Assembly (NCBI RefSeq): GCF_018982945.1
Contig: NZ_JABRXE010000007.1
Span: 1-64,000, forward strand
Length of the DNA stretch: 64,000 nt
Source: Anaerostipes faecalis
GTDB taxonomy: Bacteria; Bacillota; Clostridia; Lachnospirales; Lachnospiraceae
Direction: 5' to 3'
The translations under genes were made by a program, and so were the position numbers. Positions 25,478 through 35,243 of this stretch are shown here, one piece after another. The notes below the pieces were generated by a model. It was not told the DNA's origin. It was given only the letters and a program-made list of their open reading frames with translations, and did not search any database. Every line of letters begins with the position of its first letter. Positions within the stretch are counted from its first letter, which is position 1.

Positions 25478-26710
25478 TTATTCAGCTTCTGTTGCAGGTG
25501 CTTCTGTAGCTGGGGCAGCTGTTGTAGGTGCTTCCGTGGTTGGAGCAGCTGTTGTAGCTTTCGGTCTTGAGGTTGTGGTTGATTTTGAGGTGCTTGTGGA
25601 TTCACTTCGAGTACTCTGTGTACTGCTGGTACTTCTTGTCTGGGAAGTATTATATGATGTTGAATCACTGTTAGAGGAACCTCCTGATGAAGAAGAATAA
25701 CCTGAATATCCAAAGGTTTCAACTCCTGAAACTCCTCCATATTCTTTTGCCCAGTCTTCTTCTGTTCCTTTGTTAAACAGGAAATATTCTAATGCAGCTT
25801 TATTGGCATCAAAATTAATGAAGAAAACAAACATATTATTCTGTGCACGTCCCATTTTATAAGTGCTTTCCAGTGGAACTCTTAGCTGATCAATCTCTGT
25901 GGTTCCCATTTGGGCTACCTTAAGCACCAGACTTTTTAAATATTTTGCTGACATGTCTGTGGAGACATCGTTCAGTGCATCTAAAGCAATATTAGCTATC
26001 GTAACAGGATTTTGCTCCAGTACCTTATTAAGTGCTGCCTGCAAAACAGCTCTCTGTCTTCCCGTACGTCCAAAGTCTCCATCACCATATTTTTTAGAAA
26101 CAACGTAACGTATACGGGCATATCCCAGAGCCTGATTTCCATTGAGGGTCTGTTTTCCGGCTTTAACATTGCGATATTTTTTCTTGGAAATATAGTTGGT
26201 TGAGTTAAGATATTCAGCCTCTTTTTCCTCTAATGTAATTTCCACACCACCAACTTTATTGATAACTTTTTCAAATGTTGAAAAGTCAACAACACAATAA
26301 TGATCAATCTTTATTCCAAAATTCTTTGCAATAGTCTGATATAAAAGATTTACTCCTCCATATGCGTAGGCTGCATTCAGTTTATCATGACCATGTCCTG
26401 GGATTTCTACATACATATCACGCATCAGAGATGTTAATTTTAATTCTTTTGTTTTTAGATTTGCTGTTCCAATCATAATACTATCAGAACGTCCATGATC
26501 ACCTTTGATTGCTCCATGGTCTGAACCAACAAGTAAAACATTGATAACATCTGCATCTGAAAGCAGATCACCTTCATTTTCAACAGTCAGTTTCTTTTCC
26601 TGGTTTACAGATGCTTCCAGACGAGCATCATAGTATCCCAAAATGCCTCCGGCAGCGATTCCAATAATTAGAAATATACTTAAAATTATCTTAAATTGTT
26701 TGATCCTCAT
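25478..26710 (-). CDS. LytR-CpsA-Psr (LCP) family protein with Ser/Thr-rich tail
   Basis: 410 residues, paralogue of the gene immediately downstream. It has an N-terminal anchor (about 7-26) and a complete LCP core with the same D-H-G-R-S-D-S, R-D-M-Y-V-E-I-P and G-R-T-G-R-Q-R motifs. The last 75 residues are a low-complexity extension of Ser/Thr/Gly then T-E-A-P-T/T-A-A-P repeats, typical of cell-wall-spanning linkers. The neighbour lacks that tail. Neighbouring glycosyltransferase supports a cell-wall polymer role. Confidence 0.88.
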   Translation of the reverse strand: MRIKQFKIILSIFLIIGIAAGGILGYYDARLEASVNQEKKLTVENEGDLLSDADVINVLLVGSDHGAIKGDHGRSDSIMIGTANLKTKELKLTSLMRDMYVEIPGHGHDKLNAAYAYGGVNLLYQTIAKNFGIKIDHYCVVDFSTFEKVINKVGGVEITLEEKEAEYLNSTNYISKKKYRNVKAGKQTLNGNQALGYARIRYVVSKKYGDGDFGRTGRQRAVLQAALNKVLEQNPVTIANIALDALNDVSTDMSAKYLKSLVLKVAQMGTTEIDQLRVPLESTYKMGRAQNNMFVFFINFDANKAALEYFLFNKGTEEDWAKEYGGVSGVETFGYSGYSSSSGGSSNSDSTSYNTSQTRSTSSTQSTRSESTSTSKSTTTSRPKATTAAPTTEAPTTAAPATEAPATEAE

Positions 26711-26812
26711 TTGTGTCCTCCTAAAACTATCTACTAATAGTTAATTATTATACCATATAAACCGGGAAATCAATAGATGATTTTATTAAGTTTTCATGAA
26801 GAACGTGTGTCC

Positions 26813-27724
26813 TTATGATTCCCAATAGGTAGGATTCATTGTTAATTTTAATATCAGCCATTGCGGAAGTTCATGATAATTTCTTCCAAGCTTGAATCCT
26901 ATATACTTACATCCTGTATGGATAATATATTTTGGAATGAGATATGCTTTACCTTTTGACAACAAATGTTTTAACGTTGAAATTACCATTTTAATACCTT
27001 CAGATTCGGATTTGACTTTTAAAAACAGTCCTCCATAATCCACCTGAGATACTGCCAGATCAAAATTTCTATGCAGCTGTTCCATTGCTTTGTAGTCATG
27101 CCAATGCCAAACTGCTGCATCAGCGACATAGGCAATTGCTTTTCCAGCTTCGATCATTTTAGATGCCATGATCATATCTTCATTGAATATTGTTTTGTGA
27201 ATAAAACCACCCATAGCATCATAATCACTTTTTCTATAGGCACTACATACATTAGAGCAAAAAAATGTTTTAATTCCCAAAGTATCTAAATCATCTATAG
27301 TCTTTAATCTGCTTTCAGATGGATAATTGAAAATTCTGGTATAGTACTCAATATAGTTTTTTCTGGCATCTGCAAGTTGTCGCCCATATGCTGCGCCAAC
27401 CTGAGAGTTTTCAAAAGCTTTTACCAGGTTTTCTACCACGTGTTTATCTTTTGGAATAGCATCGTCTGTCATAAACATAAGAATATCTGCATTGGATAAG
27501 GATGCTCCATAATCTCTGGTTTTTCCATGATCAAAATCTTTTTTTTCAATATGGTGAACTTCTACATTATCATATTCCTCAATCCATTGCTCATGGAAAT
27601 ACTCTTTTTCCGTATTAATGATAATAATTCGATCAGGTCTACGAGTTTGTACAGACAATCTTCGAAGAGATTCTTTAAATTTCTCTCCTGGTTTATAAGT
27701 TGGAATAATCAGATCAACTTTCAT
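26813..27724 (-). CDS. Glycosyltransferase family 2
   Basis: 303 residues with a GT-A fold: I-I-P-T-Y-K-P-G at 7-14, D-H-G-K-T-R-D-Y-G-A near 65-74, and the metal/nucleotide-sugar motif T-D-D-A at 86-89. F-N-E-D-M-I-M-A near 180 is the usual acceptor/base region. Similar to rhamnosyltransferases that build cell-wall polysaccharide. No membrane helices are seen, so it is cytoplasmic or membrane-associated. Located 17 bp from parC on the same strand; close to the LCP pair. Confidence 0.85.
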   Translation of the reverse strand: MKVDLIIPTYKPGEKFKESLRRLSVQTRRPDRIIIINTEKEYFHEQWIEEYDNVEVHHIEKKDFDHGKTRDYGASLSNADILMFMTDDAIPKDKHVVENLVKAFENSQVGAAYGRQLADARKNYIEYYTRIFNYPSESRLKTIDDLDTLGIKTFFCSNVCSAYRKSDYDAMGGFIHKTIFNEDMIMASKMIEAGKAIAYVADAAVWHWHDYKAMEQLHRNFDLAVSQVDYGGLFLKVKSESEGIKMVISTLKHLLSKGKAYLIPKYIIHTGCKYIGFKLGRNYHELPQWLILKLTMNPTYWES

Positions 27725-27741
27725 ACATTTGTCATCCTTTC

Positions 27742-29991
27742 TTATCGTCGGATTTTAGAACCTTTTGTATCTCGTTTAGCAAGCTTTAATTTGTTAAACT
27801 CTAATTTTTTCTTTTTATATATGATAGAATTAATATTTTCGATTCCCATGACATAAATATTTGTTATTTCATCATCTTGTAACAATTTCATTCCACGCAC
27901 ACCTAAAGCACCTTTTTTCTTTGTAGGAATTTCATTGAGCAAGAATTTCAGAAAAATGCCTTCTTTTGTTTGAAGGACGATTTTTTCTTCAGGATCTGCT
28001 GCAGCTACCGGCACAACTGCAATAAGTTCATCTTCTGATAATTTTGTTGCAGTAACGGTTCTTTTTGTAACCTTAAATTCACTTCCGTCTACAATTTTAA
28101 GCATACTTTTTGCCGTTGCAAACAACAGTTTCTCATGAATAATATTTTCTGCAGCTATTACGGTGACAATAGATTCTTTCGAACTGTCATAATTTCCAAG
28201 ATTATCAATAGGTGTACCCTTATCTCTATATTTTCCAGCTGGAATATCCAAAGCTTTTATCTGATGCATAGTTCCCTGATTTGTAAAAAAACAAATTTTA
28301 TCTGTATTCATACATGGCACAATGTATTTATAATCTTTCACCACATTTTCTTTATTTCTTTCATAAGTCGCTTTATCAAAAGTCTTGGAATACCCAAACC
28401 GATCCATTACAAAGTAAATCTGCTCCTCTTTTAATGGTGCTTCCACATACACAGCTTCTTTTCCATTTTCAATAAGGGTCTTTCTTGGACGGGAAAATTC
28501 TTTTTTTATTGCATCAAGCTCTTTTCTGATTACCTTCTTCATGGAAGCTGGATTCTCAAGAATATCCTCATATTCTTCTATTTTAGCAAGAATTTCTTTA
28601 TATTCTTCCTGGAGAGCAAGAATTTCCAGACCAATCAATCGATATAATTTCAAGTCAAGGATTGCTGTTGCCTGTTTATCTGTAAATTTAAGTTTTGTAG
28701 CTTCTATCATAGAATCTGAAGATTTAAATCGGATGTTTCCAGTGTCTCCTTTTGTCAGACATGCCTTTACTTCTTTCTGATTCTGGCTTCCGCGGATAAT
28801 CTCAATAATAAGATCAATCATATCACATGCTTTGATTAAACCTTCTTTAATTTCACGTTGCTCATATAATTTGTTCAGTAATGTAAGATATTTTCTTCTA
28901 TTAACCTCATAATGAAATTCTGTATGATGAACAATAATATCTCTAAGGCTTAAAGTTTCAGGTTTACCATCTACGATTGCCAGCATATTAACTCCAAATG
29001 TGTCTTCCAGCTTTGTTTTTTTATACAGGAGATTTTTCAGGCGTTCAATATCTGTACCTTTTTTTAGTTCCAGAACAATCCGAATACCATCCTTTGATGA
29101 TTCATTGGAAATATCAATAATATCTGTGGTCTTCTTTGTTTCAATCAGACCTACTACATCTGACAAAAATTTTGAAATATTATTTCCAATCATAGTATAT
29201 GGTATCTCAGTGATAACCAGTTTATCTTTTTCTCCTCTTTTTTTCCCAGGTTCAAAAACAATTTTTCCTCTTAATTTCAGTTTACCAGTACCTGAGGAAT
29301 AAATATCAAGTAATTCTTTTTTATTTACTACAAGACCTCCTGTTGGAAAATCCGGACCGGGAAGATATTCCATAAGTTCTTCATTGGTAATACTTTCTTT
29401 TTTCATATAAGCTTTTACAGCATCTACCACTTCTCCAAGATTATGAGGTGGAATGCTGGTCGTCATTCCTACAGCAATTCCATCAGCTCCATTTATGAGG
29501 AGATTCGGTATTTTAACTGGAAGCACTTCTGGTTCTTTTTCTGTTTCATCAAAATTAGAGACAAAATCCACAACATTTTTATCTAAATCTGCCAGATAAG
29601 CTTCCTGCGTAATTTTTTGAAGTCTTGCTTCTGTATAACGCATAGCAGCTGCTCCGTCACCCTCTATAGAACCAAAATTTCCGTGACCATCAACCAGTGG
29701 AAGCCCCTTTTTAAAATCCTGGGACATTACAACAAGTGATTCATAAATAGAGCTGTCTCCATGGGGGTGATATTTACCCATAGTATCTCCAACAATTCTT
29801 GCAGATTTTCTATGAGGTCTGTCGTATCGAAGCCCAAGCTCATTCATTGCATACAATACACGTCGTTGTACGGGTTTCAAACCGTCTCTTGCATCTGGAA
29901 GTGCTCTGGAGCAGATAACGCTCATGGCATAATCAATATAAGATTTTTGCATCACTTCAGAAAATTCTGCTTTTATAATCTGTTCTGACAT
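27742..29991 (-). CDS. parC: Type II topoisomerase subunit A (ParC/GyrA family)
   Basis: 749 residues. Cuts and religates DNA in partnership with the B subunit encoded just upstream. The catalytic Tyr119 lies in A-A-M-R-Y-T-E. The quinolone-determining region H-P-H-G-D-S80-S-I-Y-E84 has wild-type Ser and Glu, so no resistance change is visible. The C-terminal domain has K-K-K-G-A-L-G instead of a Q-R-R-G-G-K-G GyrA box, which favours topoisomerase IV over gyrase. The pair parE-parC is 32 bp apart. Confidence 0.85.
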   Translation of the reverse strand: MSEQIIKAEFSEVMQKSYIDYAMSVICSRALPDARDGLKPVQRRVLYAMNELGLRYDRPHRKSARIVGDTMGKYHPHGDSSIYESLVVMSQDFKKGLPLVDGHGNFGSIEGDGAAAMRYTEARLQKITQEAYLADLDKNVVDFVSNFDETEKEPEVLPVKIPNLLINGADGIAVGMTTSIPPHNLGEVVDAVKAYMKKESITNEELMEYLPGPDFPTGGLVVNKKELLDIYSSGTGKLKLRGKIVFEPGKKRGEKDKLVITEIPYTMIGNNISKFLSDVVGLIETKKTTDIIDISNESSKDGIRIVLELKKGTDIERLKNLLYKKTKLEDTFGVNMLAIVDGKPETLSLRDIIVHHTEFHYEVNRRKYLTLLNKLYEQREIKEGLIKACDMIDLIIEIIRGSQNQKEVKACLTKGDTGNIRFKSSDSMIEATKLKFTDKQATAILDLKLYRLIGLEILALQEEYKEILAKIEEYEDILENPASMKKVIRKELDAIKKEFSRPRKTLIENGKEAVYVEAPLKEEQIYFVMDRFGYSKTFDKATYERNKENVVKDYKYIVPCMNTDKICFFTNQGTMHQIKALDIPAGKYRDKGTPIDNLGNYDSSKESIVTVIAAENIIHEKLLFATAKSMLKIVDGSEFKVTKRTVTATKLSEDELIAVVPVAAADPEEKIVLQTKEGIFLKFLLNEIPTKKKGALGVRGMKLLQDDEITNIYVMGIENINSIIYKKKKLEFNKLKLAKRDTKGSKIRR

Positions 29992-30023
29992 AACAATTCC
30001 TTTCTGATCATATTACAAAAAGA

Positions 30024-31937
30024 CTAGATATCTAAAGTTGCATCATTTGCATTTTCATAAATAAACTGTCTTCTTGGCGGAACATCACTTCCCATAAGCA
30101 TGGAAGTAACATCGGATGCCATTCGTGCATCTTCTATCTCAATCTGTTTTAATGTTCTTGTTTCAGGATTTAATGTTGTTTCCCATAGCTGCTGGGCATC
30201 CATTTCTCCAAGGCCCTTATATCTCTGTAATGTAAAGGACCCTTTCTGTCTGGCACGATATTTTGCCAGTGCTGCATCATCATACAAATACATTTCCTGT
30301 CCTTTTTTAGGGATTGCTTTATAAAGAGGAGGTGTTGCCAGATAAATATGTCCATGAGAAATCAGTTCTGGCATAAATCGATAAAAGAATGTTAATAGGA
30401 GGGTTGCAATATGCGCACCATCTACATCAGCATCCGTCATGATAATAATCTTATGATAACGTAATTTACTGATATCAAAATCGTTCCCATAACCTTCTGA
30501 AAATCCACACCCAAATGAATTGATCATTGTTTTAATTTCTGCATTTGCCAGTACTTTATCCATAGTTGCTTTTTCAACATTTAATATCTTACCTCTGATT
30601 GGAAGAATGGCTTGAGTTTTCCTATTTCTGGCTGTTTTGGCTGATCCGCCTGCGGAATCTCCTTCCACAATAAAAATCTCACATTCCTGTGGTTTACGGC
30701 TTTCACAATTGGAAAGCTTTCCGTTACTATCGATAGATAGTTTCTGTTTTACAAGCATATTTGTTTTGGCTTTTTCTTCTGCTTTACGGATTTTGGCAGA
30801 TTTTTCTGCACATGCAAGTACTTTTTTTAAGGTATCCAGATTTTTATCAAAAAACAGGACAGCTTCTTCTCCGGTTATTTCCCCTACAGCTTTTCCTGCA
30901 TCAGGATTATCAAGTTTGGTCTTTGTCTGACCTTCAAATCTTGGGTCTGGATGTTTTACAGATATAATAGCTGTCATTCCATTTCTAACGTCTGTTCCCG
31001 TAAAATTGGCATCCTTGTCCTTCAGTATTCCGATTTCTCTTGCATATTGATTCATTACAGCTGTAAACTTAGCTTTAAAACCTGTTATATGAGTACCACC
31101 TTCAATGGTGTAAATATTATTACAAAATCCTAAAATATTTTCTCCAAATTCTTCTGTATATTGAAAAGCTATTTCTGCCTCGATTCCATCAACTGTTCTC
31201 TTAAAATAAATAGGTTTATGAAGGACATTCTTTCCTTCATTCATTTTCTTTACATAAGCACAGATTCCTTCTGGTTCATGATAATCAACAGTAGTTTCTT
31301 CACCTTTTCTTCGATTAATATAATGAATTGTTAGCATTGGATTCAAGTATGCTGTCTCATGAAGACGATTTCGTACCATTGCAGCTTTAAAGTAGGTTTT
31401 ATCAAAAATTTCCGGATCCGGCAGAAATTGTACTTTAGTTCCTGTATCTGATTTCCGGCATGATCCTATGACTTTAAGCGGACTTATTATTTTACCTTGT
31501 GCATATTTTTGCTGAAACACTTTTCCATCTTGTTTTATGGTAACTGTAAGCCATGTAGACAGAGCATTTACAACAGATGCTCCCACTCCATGGAGCCCTC
31601 CGGAAATCTTATATCCGCCATCACCAAACTTTCCGCCGGCATGAAGCATAGTAAATACCATCTCTACTGCAGGCATTCCGGTTTTCTCATTTATTCCAAC
31701 AGGAATTCCACGTCCATTATCTGATATTACAGCTGTGCCATCATCTTCCAGTGACACGGTAATATCATCACAATATCCTGCAAGAAATTCATCAACTGCA
31801 TTATCAACTATTTCATATATTAAATGATTCAGACCTTTTGTAGAAACACTCCCTATATACATACCGGGACGCTTCCTTACAGCTTCCAATCCTTCCAGAA
31901 CAGAAATACTGTTGGCATCGTATGTATTCTTTACCAT
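30024..31937 (-). CDS. parE: Type II topoisomerase subunit B (ParE/GyrB family)
   Basis: 637 residues. The GHKL ATPase domain has E-I-V-D-N-A-V-D-E, D-N-G-R-G-I-P-V-G and G-G-L-H-G-V-G-A-S; the TOPRIM domain has E-G-D-S-A-G-G-S-A and D-A-D-V-D-G-A-H-I. It works with the A subunit downstream as a heterotetramer. ParE versus GyrB cannot be settled by eye; the missing GyrA box in the partner supports topoisomerase IV. GAGGAGGAGAG precedes the ATG and a good promoter lies just upstream. Confidence 0.87.
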   Translation of the reverse strand: MVKNTYDANSISVLEGLEAVRKRPGMYIGSVSTKGLNHLIYEIVDNAVDEFLAGYCDDITVSLEDDGTAVISDNGRGIPVGINEKTGMPAVEMVFTMLHAGGKFGDGGYKISGGLHGVGASVVNALSTWLTVTIKQDGKVFQQKYAQGKIISPLKVIGSCRKSDTGTKVQFLPDPEIFDKTYFKAAMVRNRLHETAYLNPMLTIHYINRRKGEETTVDYHEPEGICAYVKKMNEGKNVLHKPIYFKRTVDGIEAEIAFQYTEEFGENILGFCNNIYTIEGGTHITGFKAKFTAVMNQYAREIGILKDKDANFTGTDVRNGMTAIISVKHPDPRFEGQTKTKLDNPDAGKAVGEITGEEAVLFFDKNLDTLKKVLACAEKSAKIRKAEEKAKTNMLVKQKLSIDSNGKLSNCESRKPQECEIFIVEGDSAGGSAKTARNRKTQAILPIRGKILNVEKATMDKVLANAEIKTMINSFGCGFSEGYGNDFDISKLRYHKIIIMTDADVDGAHIATLLLTFFYRFMPELISHGHIYLATPPLYKAIPKKGQEMYLYDDAALAKYRARQKGSFTLQRYKGLGEMDAQQLWETTLNPETRTLKQIEIEDARMASDVTSMLMGSDVPPRRQFIYENANDATLDI

Positions 31938-31981
31938 TTTAGATAACTCTCCTCCTCACTACTAAAAAAGTAATTTTCAAT

Positions 31982-32010
31982 AGTTTATCATAGAAATTTT
32001 AGATTGACAA
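31982..32010 (-). promoter_or_regulatory. Promoter of parE-parC
   Basis: On the minus strand TTGTCA (32,005-32,010), 17-nt spacer, TAAACT (31,982-31,987). It overlaps back to back with the divergent lipoprotein promoter region. Confidence 0.55.
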
Positions 32011-32034
32011 ACCGATGATTATAATCGACTCAAG

Positions 32035-32063
32035 TTGACATTATACCTCAAAAATTTTATAAT
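32035..32063 (+). promoter_or_regulatory. Promoter of the lipoprotein gene
   Basis: TTGACA (32,035-32,040), 17-nt spacer and TATAAT (32,058-32,063), a perfect consensus promoter 32 bp before the ATG of the lipoprotein gene. Confidence 0.8.
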
Positions 32064-32094
32064 TACAAAGGAATAAAAGAAAGGAAAAAGCAAA

Positions 32095-32760
32095 ATGAAA
32101 AGTATGATTTTAAAAAAAGCTTTAGCATGTGTTATTTTAAGCTCTCTGCTTTTATTTTCTCTTAACGGATGTGGGGCCAGAAACATCAAAGATCCTGATA
32201 AGACTATGGATGCATTTTATCAGATGATGATTTATCAGGACTGTAATGCTATGACTGATCTTGGAATTGATGCAAAAGAATCAAAGGCTACTGTAGAGGA
32301 ATATCAGTCTGCAATGATTTCAACTTTTCAAAAAGAATTCTCTGCAGCAGGTGTTGCCATTACTAAAGATCAGGCTAATGATATTCTGGATGCTATTAAG
32401 GATAAATTCAGTCAGTTGGATTATAAGATCTCTATTCTGAAAGAGGGAAAAAAAGAAGCAACTGTAAGAGTATCAAGCCACTATATTGATTACCTTAAAA
32501 TCTTCAAAGAAGCTAAAATAGAAACTATCAACCAATTAAAGCCACAGCATATTGAAAAACTCTCAGATGCAAAGAAACAGTTAGTATCAAATATTATAAC
32601 AGGATTTCATAATGCAGAGATTTCATCTAATATGCACAGTAAAATCTTTCATCTGAAACTTCAAAAAATCAAAACCGGAAAAGAAACGGTGAAAGTATTT
32701 TTCCCAACAGATTATGAGAAAACAGGTTCAGATTTAATCAGATTGGTTACAAAACAGTAA
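32095..32760 (+). CDS. Lipoprotein, DUF5105-like
   Basis: 221 residues. A type II signal peptide ends in the lipobox L-N-G-C26, so the mature protein is anchored to the outer face of the membrane. The rest is an alpha/beta domain beginning D-P-D-K-T-M-D-A-F-Y-Q-M-M, similar to DUF5105 lipoproteins common in Gram-positive bacteria. Function unknown. It has its own consensus promoter and is convergent with the ECF sigma gene, sharing a bidirectional terminator. Confidence 0.75.
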   Translation: MKSMILKKALACVILSSLLLFSLNGCGARNIKDPDKTMDAFYQMMIYQDCNAMTDLGIDAKESKATVEEYQSAMISTFQKEFSAAGVAITKDQANDILDAIKDKFSQLDYKISILKEGKKEATVRVSSHYIDYLKIFKEAKIETINQLKPQHIEKLSDAKKQLVSNIITGFHNAEISSNMHSKIFHLKLQKIKTGKETVKVFFPTDYEKTGSDLIRLVTKQ

Positions 32761-32784
32761 GTAAAAAAAGCGGAGTGTTTTTTA

Positions 32785-32818
32785 TTACATAGAAAATTCA
32801 AAGAAATTTCCTATGTAA
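32785..32818. repeat. Inverted repeat after the lipoprotein gene
   Basis: TTACATAG (32,785-32,792) and CTATGTAA (32,811-32,818) flank a further complementary A/T stretch with one mismatch. It lies 25 bp beyond the stop and precedes the stronger terminator at 32,826. Confidence 0.55.
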
Positions 32819-32825
32819 CAAAAAT

Positions 32826-32859
32826 AAAGGTCAATGGTATCATTAAACCATTGGCCTTT
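32826..32859. terminator. Bidirectional terminator between lipoprotein and sigma genes
   Basis: AAAGGTCAATGGT (32,826-32,838) pairs with ACCATTGGCCTTT (32,847-32,859) with one G-T pair. T or A runs on both sides allow it to serve both convergent genes. Confidence 0.8.
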
Positions 32860-32862
32860 TGT

Positions 32863-33417
32863 TTATTCTATATATTCTCCATCTTCAATCAGAAGCTTTT
32901 TTAAATTCTTTCTGGCATCATGACACCTGCTCTTTACAGTACGTTCTGACATTTGAAATAAATCTGCAATTTCTTTGCACTTAAATCCGTATACGTATCG
33001 AAAGATTAATATGTCCCTATGATGTTCAGGCAATTTTGCAAATTTTTCTTTCAACAGATGCAGATCAATCATCTGAAGATAACCATTGACTGGATCTTCC
33101 ACATAATCACCTTCATCACCGTCATCATAAACCAGACTCTCATGTGCATTTTTCTTTTCTGATTCGATAAGAGAGTATGCAGTATTTTTGACCATTGCTT
33201 TTAGAAAGTATTGTACTTCATTCTCTGGAACATTTAAAATACTATTGGGATATAACAATGCCTTTTCAAATACTGTCTGCACAATATCCTCTGCCAAATC
33301 CGCATTCTTCACATATTGTTTTGCAACGTAAAATAATCTCTTTGAATATGAAACATATAATTGTTCTATGTATCTAACTGTCTTTTTACCTACAGGTTTT
33401 CTTTTTCTTAGTTTCAT
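32863..33417 (-). CDS. ECF-type RNA polymerase sigma factor
   Basis: 184 residues with region 2 (Y-S-K-R-L-F-Y-V-A-K-Q-Y-V, then A-E-D-I-V-Q-T-V-F-E-K) and region 4 (L-P-E-H-H-R-D-I-L-I-F-R, C-K-E-I-A-D-L-F-Q-M-S-E-R-T-V-K-S-R). It lacks sigma regions 1 and 3. No anti-sigma gene is adjacent, so its control is not evident. The signal and regulon are unknown. Confidence 0.85.
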   Translation of the reverse strand: MKLRKRKPVGKKTVRYIEQLYVSYSKRLFYVAKQYVKNADLAEDIVQTVFEKALLYPNSILNVPENEVQYFLKAMVKNTAYSLIESEKKNAHESLVYDDGDEGDYVEDPVNGYLQMIDLHLLKEKFAKLPEHHRDILIFRYVYGFKCKEIADLFQMSERTVKSRCHDARKNLKKLLIEDGEYIE

Positions 33418-33550
33418 TAATAATCTTCTCTCTCATTTTCAATTTTTACACTTATGCACTATCATTATAAAGTTATATGTACTAATTGTAAATAAGCCAG
33501 TGAAAAAATCTTCATATTATTACCAGTTTTTTTATATTTATGTTAAGTTC

Positions 33551-34549
33551 TTAAAAAGATTCAAATAATATTTCGTCAAATATAATTTCCTGATTTTCAT
33601 CTGAATATTCGACTTCTTTGGAATAAAGCCGTGGGATATCTTCTTTTATTAACCCCATATTATTTAAATCATTTTCCTGAATAATACGAGCAATTATATG
33701 ACAACTAATAACTGCAAATTTTACTTTATCAATCATGTTTTTATCATTTATAGCATGCATAAAATGTCGATAAATAAAATAAACAAGAAGCTGTTCATAA
33801 AAGATGTCATTGATTTGTATATTCTTTTGTGAATCAGTATTCATTAAAAGCTTCTTCCATGTATCATCCAGGATTTCCAGATTTAATAAGATTGTTTTCC
33901 ATTGTTCCCAGGACTCTGCAGACGAAGCTTTCTTCCAATGCTTTTGTGTGTTGTCCTGTATATTTATTTCAATCAGATCTAAAGAATGTTTTCCCTGATT
34001 TACATAATTTTGCATTTTTTGTGTAAATTCCAGCATAAGGTTAATTCTTTGGCTCATATCTAGTTTCCTATTTTGCAGAATCTCAAATATTTTATTCCTG
34101 ACATAAAAAATAAACATTTCTTCAAGATTTCCCAAATTATTTCCAGTTTCTAAAAAAGAAACAGGTTCTTTTTGATTTAATATAAGATCTGCAGCTACTT
34201 CACAAGACAATCCAATGCCTATTTCCTTTATATCTGCAAATTCATTATAAAATCTTGGATGATCTGTACATATCTGACACAGATGATTTTCTCCCAGTTT
34301 AGTAAAAATATCACACAAATTATTTTTATTAAGGAAAGCGCAGCGCCCTTTTTTATCCATTTTAAAGTATGCTGAATCTTCATGAATGATATTATCACAT
34401 AGTCTTTTGCCAAATTCTCCTTCTACCTGATAGTAATCTTTCAGTGTTTTATCATCGATGTCAATTTCCCATCCTATACAACAATTATTTTTACATTTTG
34501 ATCCAATACACGAAAAATCTTTATAATAATCTGGTACTCTATATTTCAT
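33551..34549 (-). CDS. fliB: FliB-like lysine-N-methylase
   Basis: 332 residues. FliB methylates surface lysines of flagellin in Salmonella. The family hallmarks are present: N-terminal C-I-G-S-K-C-K-N-N-C-C-I-G-W cysteine cluster and a second one at C-A-F-L-N-K-N-N-L-C-D, then L-C-Q-I-C-T-D-H-P-R-F-Y. I prefer ATG 34,549, since M-K-Y-R-V-P-D-Y-Y is the conserved start and GAGGAA precedes it; 34,561 is the alternative. No flagellin gene is in the window, so the real substrate may differ. It lies directly downstream of satD. Confidence 0.82.
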   Translation of the reverse strand: MKYRVPDYYKDFSCIGSKCKNNCCIGWEIDIDDKTLKDYYQVEGEFGKRLCDNIIHEDSAYFKMDKKGRCAFLNKNNLCDIFTKLGENHLCQICTDHPRFYNEFADIKEIGIGLSCEVAADLILNQKEPVSFLETGNNLGNLEEMFIFYVRNKIFEILQNRKLDMSQRINLMLEFTQKMQNYVNQGKHSLDLIEINIQDNTQKHWKKASSAESWEQWKTILLNLEILDDTWKKLLMNTDSQKNIQINDIFYEQLLVYFIYRHFMHAINDKNMIDKVKFAVISCHIIARIIQENDLNNMGLIKEDIPRLYSKEVEYSDENQEIIFDEILFESF

Positions 34550-34563
34550 ATCGTTCCTCATTT

Positions 34564-35217
34564 CTAATGAATCTGCTCAAATGCTTCTGAAAAGTGTTTG
34601 ATAACTTCATCATAAGTATAAAAATCTGCGTTGGCAAGTCCTTTTTGTACACTTGATTGCGTAATTCCAAGTCTTTTTGCACAGGCTGTCTGTCCGTCAT
34701 GAAATTCCATATAATCTTTTATAATCTCATGTTGTCTTCTACTCCACCTTTGTTTCATGGAAGTCAGCAGCATAAAAGACATATTCAGTACACTGGTTAC
34801 TGCTTCATTATCTCCATCACAGATAATATGGTAATTACTTCTTGCAGTTGCACTTTTCATATTTTTTTCTTTTAAGTATTCAATTGCTGTCCATGCATTT
34901 TTGAAAGCTTTATTATCAGCTTCCCATAAAGCCGTTTGAGACAAAGTATGCGATGATTTTCCTATCCCGATTCCCCAAATGATTTTTAATGGATATATTT
35001 CTTCTTCCAATCCCATTAATATTTCCATCAAATGACTTCCACAATTAAGAAGACCATGAAATTCATCTTCATGAATCATCTTCATGGGTTTTACAAAATC
35101 TTTTGAATACTTTTTATTATACCTTTCCAGACTTTGGCTGATTTCCTTATGACAGCCTTTTTTTTCTGCTATCCCTATAATTGCAATATATGGCTCAAAA
35201 TAAAAAAAGAAAAACAT
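34564..35217 (-). CDS. SatD-family protein with C-terminal HTH
   Basis: 217 residues. Near the N-terminus Y-I-A-I-I-G-I-A-E-K and H-E-D-E-F-H-G-L-L match the SatD family pattern, a cyclase-like fold of unknown function first seen with signal recognition particle genes in Streptococcus. The C-terminal 50 residues hold a helix-turn-helix (T-A-C-A-K-R-L-G-I-T-Q-S-S-V-Q-K). AGGAGG precedes ATG 35,217. A perfect 17-bp palindrome lies 27 bp upstream and could be its own operator. It is followed 2 bp later by the FliB-like gene, forming an operon. Confidence 0.75.
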   Translation of the reverse strand: MFFFFYFEPYIAIIGIAEKKGCHKEISQSLERYNKKYSKDFVKPMKMIHEDEFHGLLNCGSHLMEILMGLEEEIYPLKIIWGIGIGKSSHTLSQTALWEADNKAFKNAWTAIEYLKEKNMKSATARSNYHIICDGDNEAVTSVLNMSFMLLTSMKQRWSRRQHEIIKDYMEFHDGQTACAKRLGITQSSVQKGLANADFYTYDEVIKHFSEAFEQIH

Positions 35218-35243
35218 GTCTATCCTCCTTTTAATATTTTACA

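Noticed and set aside
25449-25700. Plus-strand valine- and alanine-rich frame opposite the LCP tail
   Set aside because: It is the reverse of the low-complexity Thr/Ala/Pro repeat coding sequence, with no ribosome binding site.
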